Shown piece by piece: positions 6,285-13,847 of a stretch of 19,527 bases of DNA. Each line of letters opens with the position of its first letter. The first letter of the stretch is position 1. This DNA comes from Candidatus Peribacteraceae bacterium. Its GTDB lineage: Bacteria > Patescibacteriota > Gracilibacteria > Peribacterales > Peribacteraceae. The stretch spans positions 1 to 19,527 of the forward strand of contig JABFSS010000050.1 in NCBI GenBank assembly GCA_013140485.1, given 5' to 3'. Made by a program: the position numbers and the translations under genes. The notes under the pieces are model-generated. The model saw only the letters and a list, made by a program, of their open reading frames with translations. It made no database searches and was not told the origin of the DNA.

Positions 6285-7460
6285 TCAGGCGCCGAGCGCC
6301 CACCCTCCTAGCTTCTTCTTACTCTGCCTCCGTGCGAGAGAAGCCTCCGTCGTCGAATGCATCGAGATATTCAGAAGAATGCCGACTGCGGCGAGCAGGG
6401 CCACCAGAGACGATCCGCCGTAACTGATAAAGGGGAGCGTCAGTCCCGTGAGCGGGAAGAGACCGATGTTCACCGCGATGTTGATCAGCGTCTGCACGGC
6501 AATCCAGGTGGTGATGCCCGTCGCAAGCAGGAAGCCGAAACGGTCCGGGGCGTTTTCCGCGATGCGGTACCCGCGGTAGACGAGCATCGCATACATCGAG
6601 AGGACGATGAGCAGCCGGAAGAAGCCGAGTTCCTCCGCCATCGCCGAGAAGATCATGTCACCTTTTACTTCAGGCAGGTAACCGAATTTCTGAATCGATT
6701 TGCCGTACCCGACGCCGAAGAATCCCCCGCTGCCGATGGTGATGAGCGCCTGTTTGATCTGAAAACCGAATGTCTCGCGGATCGCGGGATCGTCGGGGAA
6801 CAAGAACGCGATGAACCGCAGGCGAATGTACGACTTCTGCAGAATGATCGGGAGACCGACGAGCGCGGCGAGTCCGCCGCCCAGTCCCAAATGGAAAATA
6901 CTTCCTCCGGCGATGAAGAACATCGTCGACGCGATCGTGCAGAGCACCAGGAACGAGCCGAGGTCGGGTTGGATCGCGATCAGGAAGGTGCTGATGAGGA
7001 GCAGCGTCGCAAAGGGGATGAATCCTTCCTTAAACGTGCCGATCAACTGCTCGCGTTTCTGGAGCCAGACAGAGAGGTAGAAGATGAGCGTTAGCTTGAG
7101 AACTTCCGACGGCTGCACCGAAAACGGCCCAATGCGCAGCCAGCTCCACGACGTTCCCCAGCCGGCATTGATACCGGGGATCAGCACGAGAATCAGCAGG
7201 AAAATCGTGCCGAAGAAGAAAATCTTCGCCATGCCTTCCCAAAACCGGTACGGAATGACCGTGGTGACGAACATCACGCCCAAACCGAAGAGGACGTGGA
7301 GGAACGTGCGCCACAAATAGAACGAGTTGGTGCCCACGCCGTACAGGCGCAGGGTCAGCTGGTAACTCTCGTACACGCTGACGCTCGCGAGCATCGCGAG
7401 GCCGAACAATGTCAAAACGACGGTGATGCCTAAAAGGAGGAGATCTATTCTGCGGAACAT
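6285..7460 (-). CDS. ftsW: FtsW/RodA/SpoVE-family peptidoglycan glycosyltransferase, probably FtsW
   Basis: This 391-aa polytopic SEDS protein polymerises lipid II. It begins MFRRIDLLLLGITVVLTLFG. It carries SEDS motifs SVQPSEVLKLTLI, AIQPDLGSFLV, GVGYGKSIQKFGYLPEVKGD and MIFSAMAEELGFF (the Asp of KGD is at the catalytic position known in SEDS enzymes), then NIAVNIGLFPLTGLTLPFIS and YGGSSLV. About ten hydrophobic segments are visible. I chose the ATG at 7458-7460 because a -10 box TATACT ends 8 nt upstream and the SEDS fold starts there. The frame is open to 7646, but that part lies inside lspA on the other strand and is hydrophilic shadow. FtsW is preferred to RodA because murG and murB are nearby; RodA is not excluded. 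The stop TGA (6285-6287) directly abuts the repeat block. Confidence 0.93.
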   Translation of the reverse strand: MFRRIDLLLLGITVVLTLFGLAMLASVSVYESYQLTLRLYGVGTNSFYLWRTFLHVLFGLGVMFVTTVIPYRFWEGMAKIFFFGTIFLLILVLIPGINAGWGTSWSWLRIGPFSVQPSEVLKLTLIFYLSVWLQKREQLIGTFKEGFIPFATLLLISTFLIAIQPDLGSFLVLCTIASTMFFIAGGSIFHLGLGGGLAALVGLPIILQKSYIRLRFIAFLFPDDPAIRETFGFQIKQALITIGSGGFFGVGYGKSIQKFGYLPEVKGDMIFSAMAEELGFFRLLIVLSMYAMLVYRGYRIAENAPDRFGFLLATGITTWIAVQTLINIAVNIGLFPLTGLTLPFISYGGSSLVALLAAVGILLNISMHSTTEASLARRQSKKKLGGWALGA

Positions 7461-7468
7461 GGCGACGA

Positions 7469-7478
7469 AGTATAGACT
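7469..7478. promoter_or_regulatory. Shared divergent promoter core of ftsW and lspA
   Basis: The 24-nt gap between ftsW and lspA contains AGTATAGACT. Read on the minus strand it gives TATACT (7469-7474), ending 8 nt before the ftsW ATG. Read on the plus strand it gives TATAGA or TAGACT (7471-7478), ending 6-8 nt before the lspA ATG. Both transcripts would be almost leaderless. The -35 regions would lie inside the opposite coding sequence; neither is a strong match. Confidence 0.5.
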
Positions 7479-7484
7479 ATTCGC

Positions 7485-7907
7485 ATGCTCTGGCTTGCCA
7501 TCATCATCAGTTTTTTGATGAGTTTTGCTGCAAAGCTCCTTGCGGATTCTTTTCTCGCAGAGCGCTTTCCTGTCATCGGTTCCTTCGCCGGTCTTCAATA
7601 CGCCACCAACTCCGGCGTCGCGTTCAGCATCACGTTTCCCGGTCATCTGCAGACGGTCTTTATCGCCATTGCACTGATCGCCATCGTTTGGGCGGCGACG
7701 AAGGCGAAAACTACGATGAGCAAAATCGCCTTCGGTCTAATCGTCGGCGGGGCGTTCGGGAACGTCGCCGACCGATTGCTCGACGGTGTCGTGACAGATT
7801 TTTTCCAAGTGGGGACGTTTCCGATCTTCAACGTTGCCGATAGTTGCATCACGATTGGCGTTTCGCTGCTCCTTTTTGAGGCAGTCTGGCAGTGGTGGAA
7901 ACGCTGA
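7485..7907 (+). CDS. lspA: Lipoprotein signal peptidase (signal peptidase II)
   Basis: LspA cleaves prolipoproteins before the lipidated Cys, in the membrane. The 140-aa protein has four hydrophobic segments. It shows TNSGVAF (41-47), GGAFGNVADRLLDGVVTDFF (88-107) and FPIFNVADSCITIG (112-125). Asp105 and Asp119 occupy the catalytic aspartate positions, and Asn93 and Arg97 are also conserved. One oddity: the N-terminal family motif D-x3-K reads S13-x3-K17, so the first conserved Asp is a Ser. Length is a little short for the family but complete. A likely substrate in this window is the cyclophilin lipoprotein at 4312-5091. It is 23 nt upstream of murA and probably co-transcribed with it. Confidence 0.95.
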   Translation: MLWLAIIISFLMSFAAKLLADSFLAERFPVIGSFAGLQYATNSGVAFSITFPGHLQTVFIAIALIAIVWAATKAKTTMSKIAFGLIVGGAFGNVADRLLDGVVTDFFQVGTFPIFNVADSCITIGVSLLLFEAVWQWWKR

Positions 7908-7930
7908 ATTGAGCTATCATCAGCCTCCCT

Positions 7931-9214
7931 ATGGAGATCACCTACCGTGTCCGCGGCGGCATTCCCCTCGTCGGCGACGTCGTCGTCGGCGGGTCCAAAA
8001 ATGCGGCGCTGCCGCTCCTGGCCGGGAGCATTCTCGCGCACGGCGAGACGGTTCTCCGCAACGTTCCCAAACTGCGCGACACGCTCGCGATGCTGAGGAT
8101 TCTCGAGTTCCTCGGAGCCGAGACGAGTTTTGAAGAAGGCACCGTCCGGATTCGCGCCGATAAAGTGAAAAGCCAGCCGATTCCCGCCGAGTATGTGTCG
8201 ACGCTGCGCGGGTCCATCGTGTTGATCGGGCCGCTCCTCGCGCGGTTCGGCGTGGCGGAGATGGCGTATCCCGGCGGATGCGTGCTCGGCAAACGACCGG
8301 TGGGCGCGCACGTGGAAGCATTCGAACAGCTGGGCGCCGAAGATATGAGCACCGACGACACGCTGCATCTGCAAGGAACGCTCCAGCCCGGCCACGTCAT
8401 CCTCCCCGAGTTCTCCGTCACCGCGACGGAAAGCCTTGTGCTCGCAGCAGCGCTTCTGCCCGGCGAAACGCGCATCGATCTCGCGGCCGCAGAACCCCAT
8501 GTTCAAGAAGTCGAGCGATTCGTCCAGAAAATGGGCGCGTCCGTTGAGGGCATCGGCACACACACGGTCACCGTGCGTGGAAAAAAGCCGCTGACCGCAG
8601 TGGAGTTCGCCGTCACGTCCGATTATCTGGAGGCAGGCGTGCTCGTGCTCGCGGCGCTCGTCACGCGCGGGCGACTGCGCATCCACGGTATCGATCGCGA
8701 GCATCTTCTCTCCTTCTTAGACACGCTGCGCCGCTTCGGCGCCGTCTGGAAGTACGATCCGGGTAGGGGCGATTCGCGAATCGCCCCTACCCTTTTAATC
8801 GACGGGGAACTCTCGTCACTCAAGTCCATGAGCGTCCGCACGAACGTTTTTCCGGGATTCCCGACCGATCTGCAAGCGCCGATGGGTGTCGCCATGACGC
8901 AGGCGCACGGCGTCAGTCGCATGTTCGAGCGATTGTTCGAAGGCCGTCTCGGCTACCTCTACGAACTGGAGAAGATGGGTGCGCATGTCGAGATCCTCAA
9001 CTCCCATCAAGCCCTCATCATCGGACCGACGCCGCTCAAGGGCCGCGTCGTCGCCTCTAACGACATCCGTGCCGGCGCCGCCATGGTCCTCGCCGCGCTC
9101 TGCGCCGAGGGCGAAACCACGATCACCGACGTGCGGTACATCGAACGCGGGTATGACCGGTTGGACGAGAAGCTGCGAGGATTGGGGGCGAAGATTGAAA
9201 GGGTGGAGACGTGA
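7931..9214 (+). CDS. murA: UDP-N-acetylglucosamine 1-carboxyvinyltransferase
   Basis: MurA transfers enolpyruvate from PEP to UDP-GlcNAc, the first committed step of peptidoglycan synthesis. The 427-aa protein has GGSKNAALPLLAGSIL (20-35, Lys23-Asn24), LRGSIVLIGPLLARFG and YPGGCVLGKRPVGAH (Cys117 is the active-site Cys that fosfomycin alkylates, so sensitivity is expected by homology). It also has TNVFPGFPTDLQAP and RYIERGYDRLDEKL near the end. Around residue 277 an 11-residue stretch, PGRGDSRIAPT, is encoded by a perfect 32-bp palindrome (8761-8792) and looks inserted in a surface loop. The gene follows lspA by 23 nt, and its TGA stop is immediately followed by a 7-nt-periodic inverted repeat (9215-9297). 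Together with MurB on the other strand it covers both steps to UDP-MurNAc. Confidence 0.96.
   Translation: MEITYRVRGGIPLVGDVVVGGSKNAALPLLAGSILAHGETVLRNVPKLRDTLAMLRILEFLGAETSFEEGTVRIRADKVKSQPIPAEYVSTLRGSIVLIGPLLARFGVAEMAYPGGCVLGKRPVGAHVEAFEQLGAEDMSTDDTLHLQGTLQPGHVILPEFSVTATESLVLAAALLPGETRIDLAAAEPHVQEVERFVQKMGASVEGIGTHTVTVRGKKPLTAVEFAVTSDYLEAGVLVLAALVTRGRLRIHGIDREHLLSFLDTLRRFGAVWKYDPGRGDSRIAPTLLIDGELSSLKSMSVRTNVFPGFPTDLQAPMGVAMTQAHGVSRMFERLFEGRLGYLYELEKMGAHVEILNSHQALIIGPTPLKGRVVASNDIRAGAAMVLAALCAEGETTITDVRYIERGYDRLDEKLRGLGAKIERVET
8761..8792. repeat. Perfect 32-bp palindrome inside murA
   Basis: GGGTAGGGGCGATTCG (8761-8776) is followed directly by its exact reverse complement CGAATCGCCCCTACCC (8777-8792). 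It is read in frame as GRGDSRIAPT within MurA. Such a long perfect palindrome is not needed by the protein code and interrupts an otherwise ordinary MurA loop, so it is probably an inserted palindromic element. Confidence 0.85.
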
Positions 9215-9297
9215 TAGTGTATTAGTGAATAGTTATTAGTGATTAGTGATTAGCGTCCTGCTATCCTTTCACTAGTAACTAATAACTAATCACTAAG
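9215..9297. repeat. 7-nt-periodic inverted repeat filling the murA-9302 gap
   Basis: Directly after the murA TGA come copies of ATTAGTG (for example 9221-9227, 9235-9241, 9242-9248). The arm at 9222-9247 pairs with 9271-9296 (ACTAGTAACTAATAACTAAT then CACTAA) at 23 of 26 positions, with a 23-nt loop. It fills almost the whole gap to the ATG at 9302. As RNA it makes a long AU-rich hairpin without a U tract, so a classical terminator is unlikely. It has the same architecture as the blocks at 6197-6284 and 16484-16544 but a different 7-mer. Confidence 0.75.
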
Positions 9298-9301
9298 CTG
9301 C

Positions 9302-9829
9302 ATGCTCACCTTCACCGCCCTCTCCCCCACCTCCTTCAAGCTCCAAAACGGCGACGCGACGCTGACAGTATTTCCCGACGGCGGGAAAGCGCCGAAGGAC
9401 GGCATCACCCTGGTGGCTTTGCCCGAAGAGAAAGAGACAGCAGGAGTTATCTCCTGGCCCGGTGAGTACAACATGGGCGGCGTCTCGGTACGCGGCATCG
9501 GTCATGAGGACGGCAAGCAGGTCAGCTACGTCGCCGATCCCGAGCACATCCGCTGCGCGTTCCTCTCTGATCCGGTCAAAGATTGGACCGACAAACAGAT
9601 CGAGGCGGTCGGTGATATCGACGTGATGGTCATGACGGCGGCGGACGTCAAACTCACGCAGAAACTCGTCGACGAATTCGACCCCCGCGTGCTCATCCTT
9701 CTTCCGGGCAAGGACAAGGAAGCTCTCAAGTCGGTGGAAAAAGTTATCGGAGTGAAACAGCGTGTCAGCGAATACAAAATAAAAGGGTCGCTGCCGCAGG
9801 AGGGGCGGGATGTGGTGGTGTTGGCATAA
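9302..9829 (+). CDS. Metallo-beta-lactamase-fold-like protein lacking metal ligands
   Basis: This 175-aa protein resembles the COG2220-type hydrolases of the beta-lactamase fold in its strand pattern: TSFKLQNGDATLTVFPD, ISWPGEYNMGGVSVRGIG (the GEY-xx-GG-x-x-V-R-G turn of that family), then VMVMTAADVKLTQKLVDEFD and PRVLILLPG. The HxHxDH metal motif of active members is absent; the position where it would be expected reads LVALPEEKETAG. Only two His remain (GIGHED and PEHIR), so a hydrolase activity is unlikely, and the chain is shorter than catalytic members. The assignment rests on recalled family pattern, not a search. The start ATG at 9302 follows immediately after the repeat block. No Shine-Dalgarno site is seen. 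The gene is followed 26 nt later by the HD-like gene. Confidence 0.6.
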   Translation: MLTFTALSPTSFKLQNGDATLTVFPDGGKAPKDGITLVALPEEKETAGVISWPGEYNMGGVSVRGIGHEDGKQVSYVADPEHIRCAFLSDPVKDWTDKQIEAVGDIDVMVMTAADVKLTQKLVDEFDPRVLILLPGKDKEALKSVEKVIGVKQRVSEYKIKGSLPQEGRDVVVLA

Positions 9830-9855
9830 GTAAAAATATGTTGTAAAGTATACTT

Positions 9856-10722
9856 ATGTCCATTGAGTTAGCAGACCTCAATCAGCATCTTCCTTTTGAA
9901 GTGCGGTACTCGTACCTGTTGAATTTCATGCGCGCCGACCAGTCGAGAGCCGTACAGTTTTTACTGCATACGGCGAAGCTCGGGAAGGTTCCGAGAAAGA
10001 TTGGCACCCGTCCCGATGGGAAGGGCATATTCGAGGGATGGAACAACGTCCTAAAACATCAGGTCGCGGAAGCGCTGACCATGCGAAAACTCTGCCAGGC
10101 ATTGGGCAAGGACGATGAGGAAGTCGAGCGAATGGAAACACTTTCTCTCGTGCACAATGCGACGATGCATGTATTCAAAGATCTTACTACGCATTTCACC
10201 GGACAGGAACGAGGAAAGTTGCGGAGAAAACTCGAGATGATCATTGATCCTCTGGATCCTGATAAAACACTGCGCATAGAAAAAGATCCCTTGAGCGATG
10301 CCAGCCCTTTTCGCCCAACAGGTCCGGATTTTCTCTACTCGGTCTTCGACAAAACCAAAGGAGCGACGCCTCAGGAGCAGGTTGCGGCAGTCCCGCTTGA
10401 TGATCTACTGCTGTACTACATAGATGCGCTCTTCATTCACGGCAAACTGGTTCTTGCGCGTAAGCGTATTGAAGCCACAGAGGAGAATCGTCAGGATTTA
10501 AACGACGACAATGAACGAACGGAAAAACTGGGTATGAAGTACTGGGATGCAGAGCGAGTCCTGGCAGACGAGTGTGAGTCGATCATTTGCGGTTTACTCA
10601 GACAGCGCGGCATCCACATTCAAAATCCGCAAGATCTCCCGCGCTACTTGAAAGCGCTGGTCGAAAAAGACATGATCAAGTATTGGAAAGACGCGCATCC
10701 GGGAAAGAAGTTGCATTTGTAG
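9856..10722 (+). CDS. Uncharacterised protein with a degenerate HD-domain-like core
   Basis: This 288-aa soluble, mostly helical protein has no signal peptide. Residues 61-110 read GWNNVLKHQVAEALTMRKLC ... LSLVHNATMHVFKD, which follows the spacing of an HD phosphohydrolase (first His at 68, then the HD pair). The pair here is His100-Asn101, so the key Asp is missing. A later DDLLLYYIDALFIHGKLVLA and RKRIEATEENR fits the last-Asp helix of HD proteins. If the match is right the domain is probably inactive or binds without catalysis; if not, the protein is of unknown type. TATACT (9849-9854) ends 1 nt before the ATG at 9856, too close to serve that start. An internal start or a coincidence are both possible. 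No partner gene suggests a role. Confidence 0.55.
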   Translation: MSIELADLNQHLPFEVRYSYLLNFMRADQSRAVQFLLHTAKLGKVPRKIGTRPDGKGIFEGWNNVLKHQVAEALTMRKLCQALGKDDEEVERMETLSLVHNATMHVFKDLTTHFTGQERGKLRRKLEMIIDPLDPDKTLRIEKDPLSDASPFRPTGPDFLYSVFDKTKGATPQEQVAAVPLDDLLLYYIDALFIHGKLVLARKRIEATEENRQDLNDDNERTEKLGMKYWDAERVLADECESIICGLLRQRGIHIQNPQDLPRYLKALVEKDMIKYWKDAHPGKKLHL

Positions 10723-10829
10723 TGCAGGGATAACCAGATATCCTTTAAGTCATTCCTCCAGCAGACCCAAAGCTTGGCTCCAAATCCTTCTTCCGCAACA
10801 AACGTCTGTGGGTCGGCGGATTTTTCGTC

Positions 10830-12389
10830 GTGCTTCTGCTCATCGGCATCGGGATCTTCCGCGATTACGGCGTATCGTGGGACGAGAAGACACAGTACAA
10901 GTTGGGTGTGGAGGCGGTGGAAACGCTCTGGCACGGCAAGCCGTGGCCGGAGGATCCCGGGAGGCGATTCCACGGTCCTGTCATCGAAATCGTCATGACG
11001 GTCGTCGAACGGTTGATGCATCTCAAGGCCGCGCGTGCCATTTACTTCGAGCGGCACTTCATCAACTTCCTCACATTTTTCGCGGGCGTCGGATTTTTCT
11101 ATCTCTTGGCATCCAAGCACTTCCGCAACTGGAGAATAGGTCTGCTCGGCGCGCTCTTCCTCGTCCTGAGTCCCCGGATATTCGGTCACGCGTTCGTCAA
11201 TTCCCGCGATATTCCGGCGATGTCGCTCTTCATCGTCGCCATGTTCACGCTCGTTCGGTTCCGCGAAAAAAGATCCCTCGCCCGCGCGGCGGTGCACGCA
11301 CTGGCCTGCGCATTGCTCATCGACGTGCGGATGACGGGCATCCTCCTGCCGCCGCTCACTCTCGGAATCCTCCTGCTCGATGACTGGCGTCGCGTGCGGG
11401 ACGGCGAGAAACTGTCGAAACTGCGCGAAGCGTCATGGATCTGCGGATACCTCGTCGCATGTATGGCGTTGGTTGTTCTCTTCTGGCCGCTGCTCTGGCA
11501 ACACCCCGTCCAAAATTTTCTTGCGGCGTTCCAGAATATGAGTACGAAAGGTTTCGGCGGATACTTTATGGGCGAAGCTACGGCCACTCCCGTGCCGTAC
11601 TGGCTGCCCGTGTGGATCGTGATCTCGACGCCGTTCCTCTATACGACGTTCTTTCTTACGGGACTCGGCGTCCTATGCCTCGCATTTTTTCGTCACCCCA
11701 TCCGTACCGCGCTCAGTCGCCCCGACGATCTGCTGTTTCTTCTGTGGTTTTTCGTTCCCATCGCCGCGGTCATCGTGCTCGGCGCCGGCATTTTCGACGA
11801 GTGGCGGCATGTGTACTTCATCTATCCCGCGTTTCTTCTGATTGCCCTCACGGGCGTAAAATTCCTCAGCGACAGAGCAGCAAAAGCGTCTCTCTCCTGG
11901 CTGCAACCCGCGTTCGTCATGGTCGTCTCCGGCAGCATGATTCTCACCGCGGGCTGGATGTTCCTCAATCATCCGCTGCAGTATGTGTACTTCTCTATTC
12001 CGTCGCGCCTCGCCGACGGCAACTTCGAACTCGATTACTGGGGGCTCTCGTACCGTCAGGCATACGAATTGATTCTCGCGAGCGATTCCGATGCCGTGAT
12101 CCCCATGATTCCCTCGAGCAGCCCCGGCTGGTCGACGGTCAACATTCTCACGCCGGAACAGCGTCGCCGGATTCTTCTCGTTCGGGACCAGAAATATGCC
12201 AAATACATTCTCGACAACTTTAACGACGCGTCGTACGAAAAAATTCTCGATCCTGAGGATAAATTGGCGTCGATCAGCGCCGGGAACATCGAAGTACTCG
12301 CGATTTACGGCAACGTGGAGTGGGAGCCGCATGATTACGGCGAAAAATCCCCCATGCCGGATACGGCGATGCTGTTTTTTGAAAAGTAA
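10830..12389 (+). CDS. GT39/PMT-type membrane glycosyltransferase
   Basis: This polytopic protein of at least 519 aa transfers a sugar from a polyprenyl-phosphate carrier, judged by family. Near the N-terminus, just after the first membrane helix, stands RDYGVSWDEKTQY; the Asp-Glu pair is the acidic site of PMT/ArnT-type enzymes. Roughly ten hydrophobic segments follow (for example INFLTFFAGVGFFYLLA, FLLWFFVPIAAVIVLGAG), and the last 130 residues are a soluble domain. The only standard start near the N-terminus is GTG at 10830, which cuts the first helix to about ten residues. The frame is open up to a TAA at 10746-10748, and KSFFRNKRLWVGGFFVV upstream looks like real N-terminal sequence (positive residues, then helix). 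The true start may therefore be non-canonical (ATT at 10752) or there is an error upstream. The acceptor is unknown; surface proteins such as the SLH protein are candidates. Confidence 0.8.
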   Translation: MLLLIGIGIFRDYGVSWDEKTQYKLGVEAVETLWHGKPWPEDPGRRFHGPVIEIVMTVVERLMHLKAARAIYFERHFINFLTFFAGVGFFYLLASKHFRNWRIGLLGALFLVLSPRIFGHAFVNSRDIPAMSLFIVAMFTLVRFREKRSLARAAVHALACALLIDVRMTGILLPPLTLGILLLDDWRRVRDGEKLSKLREASWICGYLVACMALVVLFWPLLWQHPVQNFLAAFQNMSTKGFGGYFMGEATATPVPYWLPVWIVISTPFLYTTFFLTGLGVLCLAFFRHPIRTALSRPDDLLFLLWFFVPIAAVIVLGAGIFDEWRHVYFIYPAFLLIALTGVKFLSDRAAKASLSWLQPAFVMVVSGSMILTAGWMFLNHPLQYVYFSIPSRLADGNFELDYWGLSYRQAYELILASDSDAVIPMIPSSSPGWSTVNILTPEQRRRILLVRDQKYAKYILDNFNDASYEKILDPEDKLASISAGNIEVLAIYGNVEWEPHDYGEKSPMPDTAMLFFEK

Positions 12390-12410
12390 GAACGTCTCCG
12401 TCCAGTTTTC

Positions 12411-12953
12411 TCAATCTTTGACGTACAGGATCACCCCTTTTTCATCTTTAACGGCGTTCATGTCTTTCATCCGGAACGCGTGCGAGACGACGCGGCAGCC
12501 TTTGGGCAGCTGCGGCCAGATCGTCCGGTAAAATGTTTGCATCGCGTCGGTCAGCAGGTAACAGACGATCACGTCGGCGTCCGAGTAATCGGGCTTCCAG
12601 AAATTGCCGTATCGGATTGTCGCATTGTGATGAAAGAACGAGCGTATCTTCGCAATCACGAACATCGGGACCGAGAGTTCGTACCCAACCGCCCGCGCTC
12701 CCCTCTTCGCCGCCGCGAACACCAGCCGCCCGTCTCCGCAGCCGAGGTCGTACACGCGGTCACCTTTTTTGATGCCCGCGAAGTCCATCATCCGTTCGAG
12801 CGTCTTGCGCGGCGTCGGCACAAACGGTGGCCCGTGGCGCATCGCGTACGTGCCGGGCAGCACGATCGCCAGCAGCAGCAACGACCAGTAAACCTGCCCC
12901 GGCAGGAACGGCAGAAGAATTATCGCGATTGCGAGGACGAGGATTTCGAGCAT
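12411..12953 (-). CDS. Membrane-anchored class I SAM-dependent methyltransferase
   Basis: The 180-aa protein starts with two adjacent hydrophobic segments (about 2-18 and 21-36), a membrane hairpin. A GPPFVPTPRK segment and the methyltransferase core follow. Motif I is DRVYDLGCGDGRLVFAAAKR (65-84), with an acidic residue after the next strand (AVGYELS). NATIRYGNFWKP, DADVIVCYLLTDAMQTF and LPKGCRVVSHAF fit the later strands of the Rossmann fold. The substrate is unknown. It converges with the glycosyltransferase gene, with 21 nt between the stops. The start ATG at 12951-12953 begins the hydrophobic hairpin; no Shine-Dalgarno or clear -10 was found upstream. Confidence 0.85.
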   Translation of the reverse strand: MLEILVLAIAIILLPFLPGQVYWSLLLLAIVLPGTYAMRHGPPFVPTPRKTLERMMDFAGIKKGDRVYDLGCGDGRLVFAAAKRGARAVGYELSVPMFVIAKIRSFFHHNATIRYGNFWKPDYSDADVIVCYLLTDAMQTFYRTIWPQLPKGCRVVSHAFRMKDMNAVKDEKGVILYVKD

Positions 12954-13048
12954 GGGGGAGTGGAGGTGGTAATCAGTGTTTCTTAATGTATTTTACGCTG
13001 GTTTTTGTTGTACCGAGGCCAAAAAATAATTTTTTCTCATTTCATAGG

Positions 13049-13054
13049 TAGAAT
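13049..13054 (+). promoter_or_regulatory. Putative -10 box of the ATPase gene
   Basis: TAGAAT ends 6 nt before the ATG at 13061, so transcription would begin at or next to the start codon (leaderless). The -35 region is an A/T run (about 13021-13036) without a good TTGACA match. The 107-nt gap 12954-13060 holds nothing else recognisable. Confidence 0.45.
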
Positions 13055-13060
13055 AAAGAC

Positions 13061-13822
13061 ATGCGCATGAAATCGCCATTCTTGCGAGAGGTGAATCTTA
13101 AGGTAAAACCTGACAATCTTACTGAATTTCCTTTCAGCATCCCCTCCCTTCATGAAGGTAATTTACATTTGGATTTTACTGCCCCTATCACGTTCTTTGC
13201 CGGAGAGAATGGCAGTGGGAAGTCCACAGTTATGGAAGCCATTGCAGTTGGTTGTGGATTTAATCCGTCCGGCGGAAGTAAAAACAATGTCTACGACTAC
13301 AAGCCAACGGAATCATCGTTGGCAAATCAGCTGCGATTGAGCTGGAATTTTAAAATGACCCACGGCTTCTTTTTGAGGGCGGAAAGTTTTTTTAATTTTG
13401 CAACGCATATCGACGACCTTCGTGAAGGGCCGGGCGGTGGGAATGCTTACGAGCCCTATGGGGGTCAATCGTTACATGAGAAATCACACGGGGAGTCATT
13501 CATGGCACTTTTCGAAAATCGCTTTAAAAGCGGCATTTACCTTTTGGACGAACCTGAAGCCGCACTCTCGCCCAAGAGGCAGCTCGTCTTCCTGGCCAGA
13601 CTGCACGAACTTTTGAAATCCGGTGAGTCACAATTTATCATTGCAACTCATTCACCGATTCTTCTTAGTTACCCAGGAGCACAGATTTACTCATTTAATG
13701 AAAATGGCGTAACGCCTATTGAATATAAGGAAACCGAACATTTTCAGGTGACGAAAGATTTTCTTAATGCGCACGAAGGCTTCTACAAGCACTTGTTGAG
13801 TACTGAAAACGAAATAACTTGA
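13061..13822 (+). CDS. ABC/SMC-type predicted ATPase (AAA_21-like)
   Basis: This 253-aa protein is a stand-alone ABC-class ATPase. Walker A is GENGSGKST (48-56), the signature-like motif is SHGES (142-146), Walker B is YLLDEPEAAL (160-169) and the H-switch is IIATHSP (193-199). There are no membrane segments and no long coiled coil, so it is not a transporter subunit or a full SMC protein. It resembles the COG3910 group of predicted ATPases, whose role is not known. Codon use is AT-richer than in the envelope genes, and it sits next to a tRNA gene, which suggests acquired DNA. The ATG at 13061 is favoured by the -10 box just upstream; a second ATG at residue 3 is possible. Such ATPases sometimes pair with nucleases in defence loci, but no nuclease is adjacent. 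Confidence 0.9.
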   Translation: MRMKSPFLREVNLKVKPDNLTEFPFSIPSLHEGNLHLDFTAPITFFAGENGSGKSTVMEAIAVGCGFNPSGGSKNNVYDYKPTESSLANQLRLSWNFKMTHGFFLRAESFFNFATHIDDLREGPGGGNAYEPYGGQSLHEKSHGESFMALFENRFKSGIYLLDEPEAALSPKRQLVFLARLHELLKSGESQFIIATHSPILLSYPGAQIYSFNENGVTPIEYKETEHFQVTKDFLNAHEGFYKHLLSTENEIT

Positions 13823-13847
13823 TGGCGGTGCCACGTGATTGCGTGCA

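Noticed and set aside
7461..7646. 62-codon N-terminal extension of ftsW
   Set aside because: The extension is hydrophilic, not SEDS-like, lies wholly over the lspA coding sequence, and the -10 box sits between it and the ATG at 7460.
9849..9854. TATACT as the promoter of the HD-like gene
   Set aside because: It ends only 1 nt before the ATG at 9856, so transcription would start inside the gene; it cannot serve that start codon.
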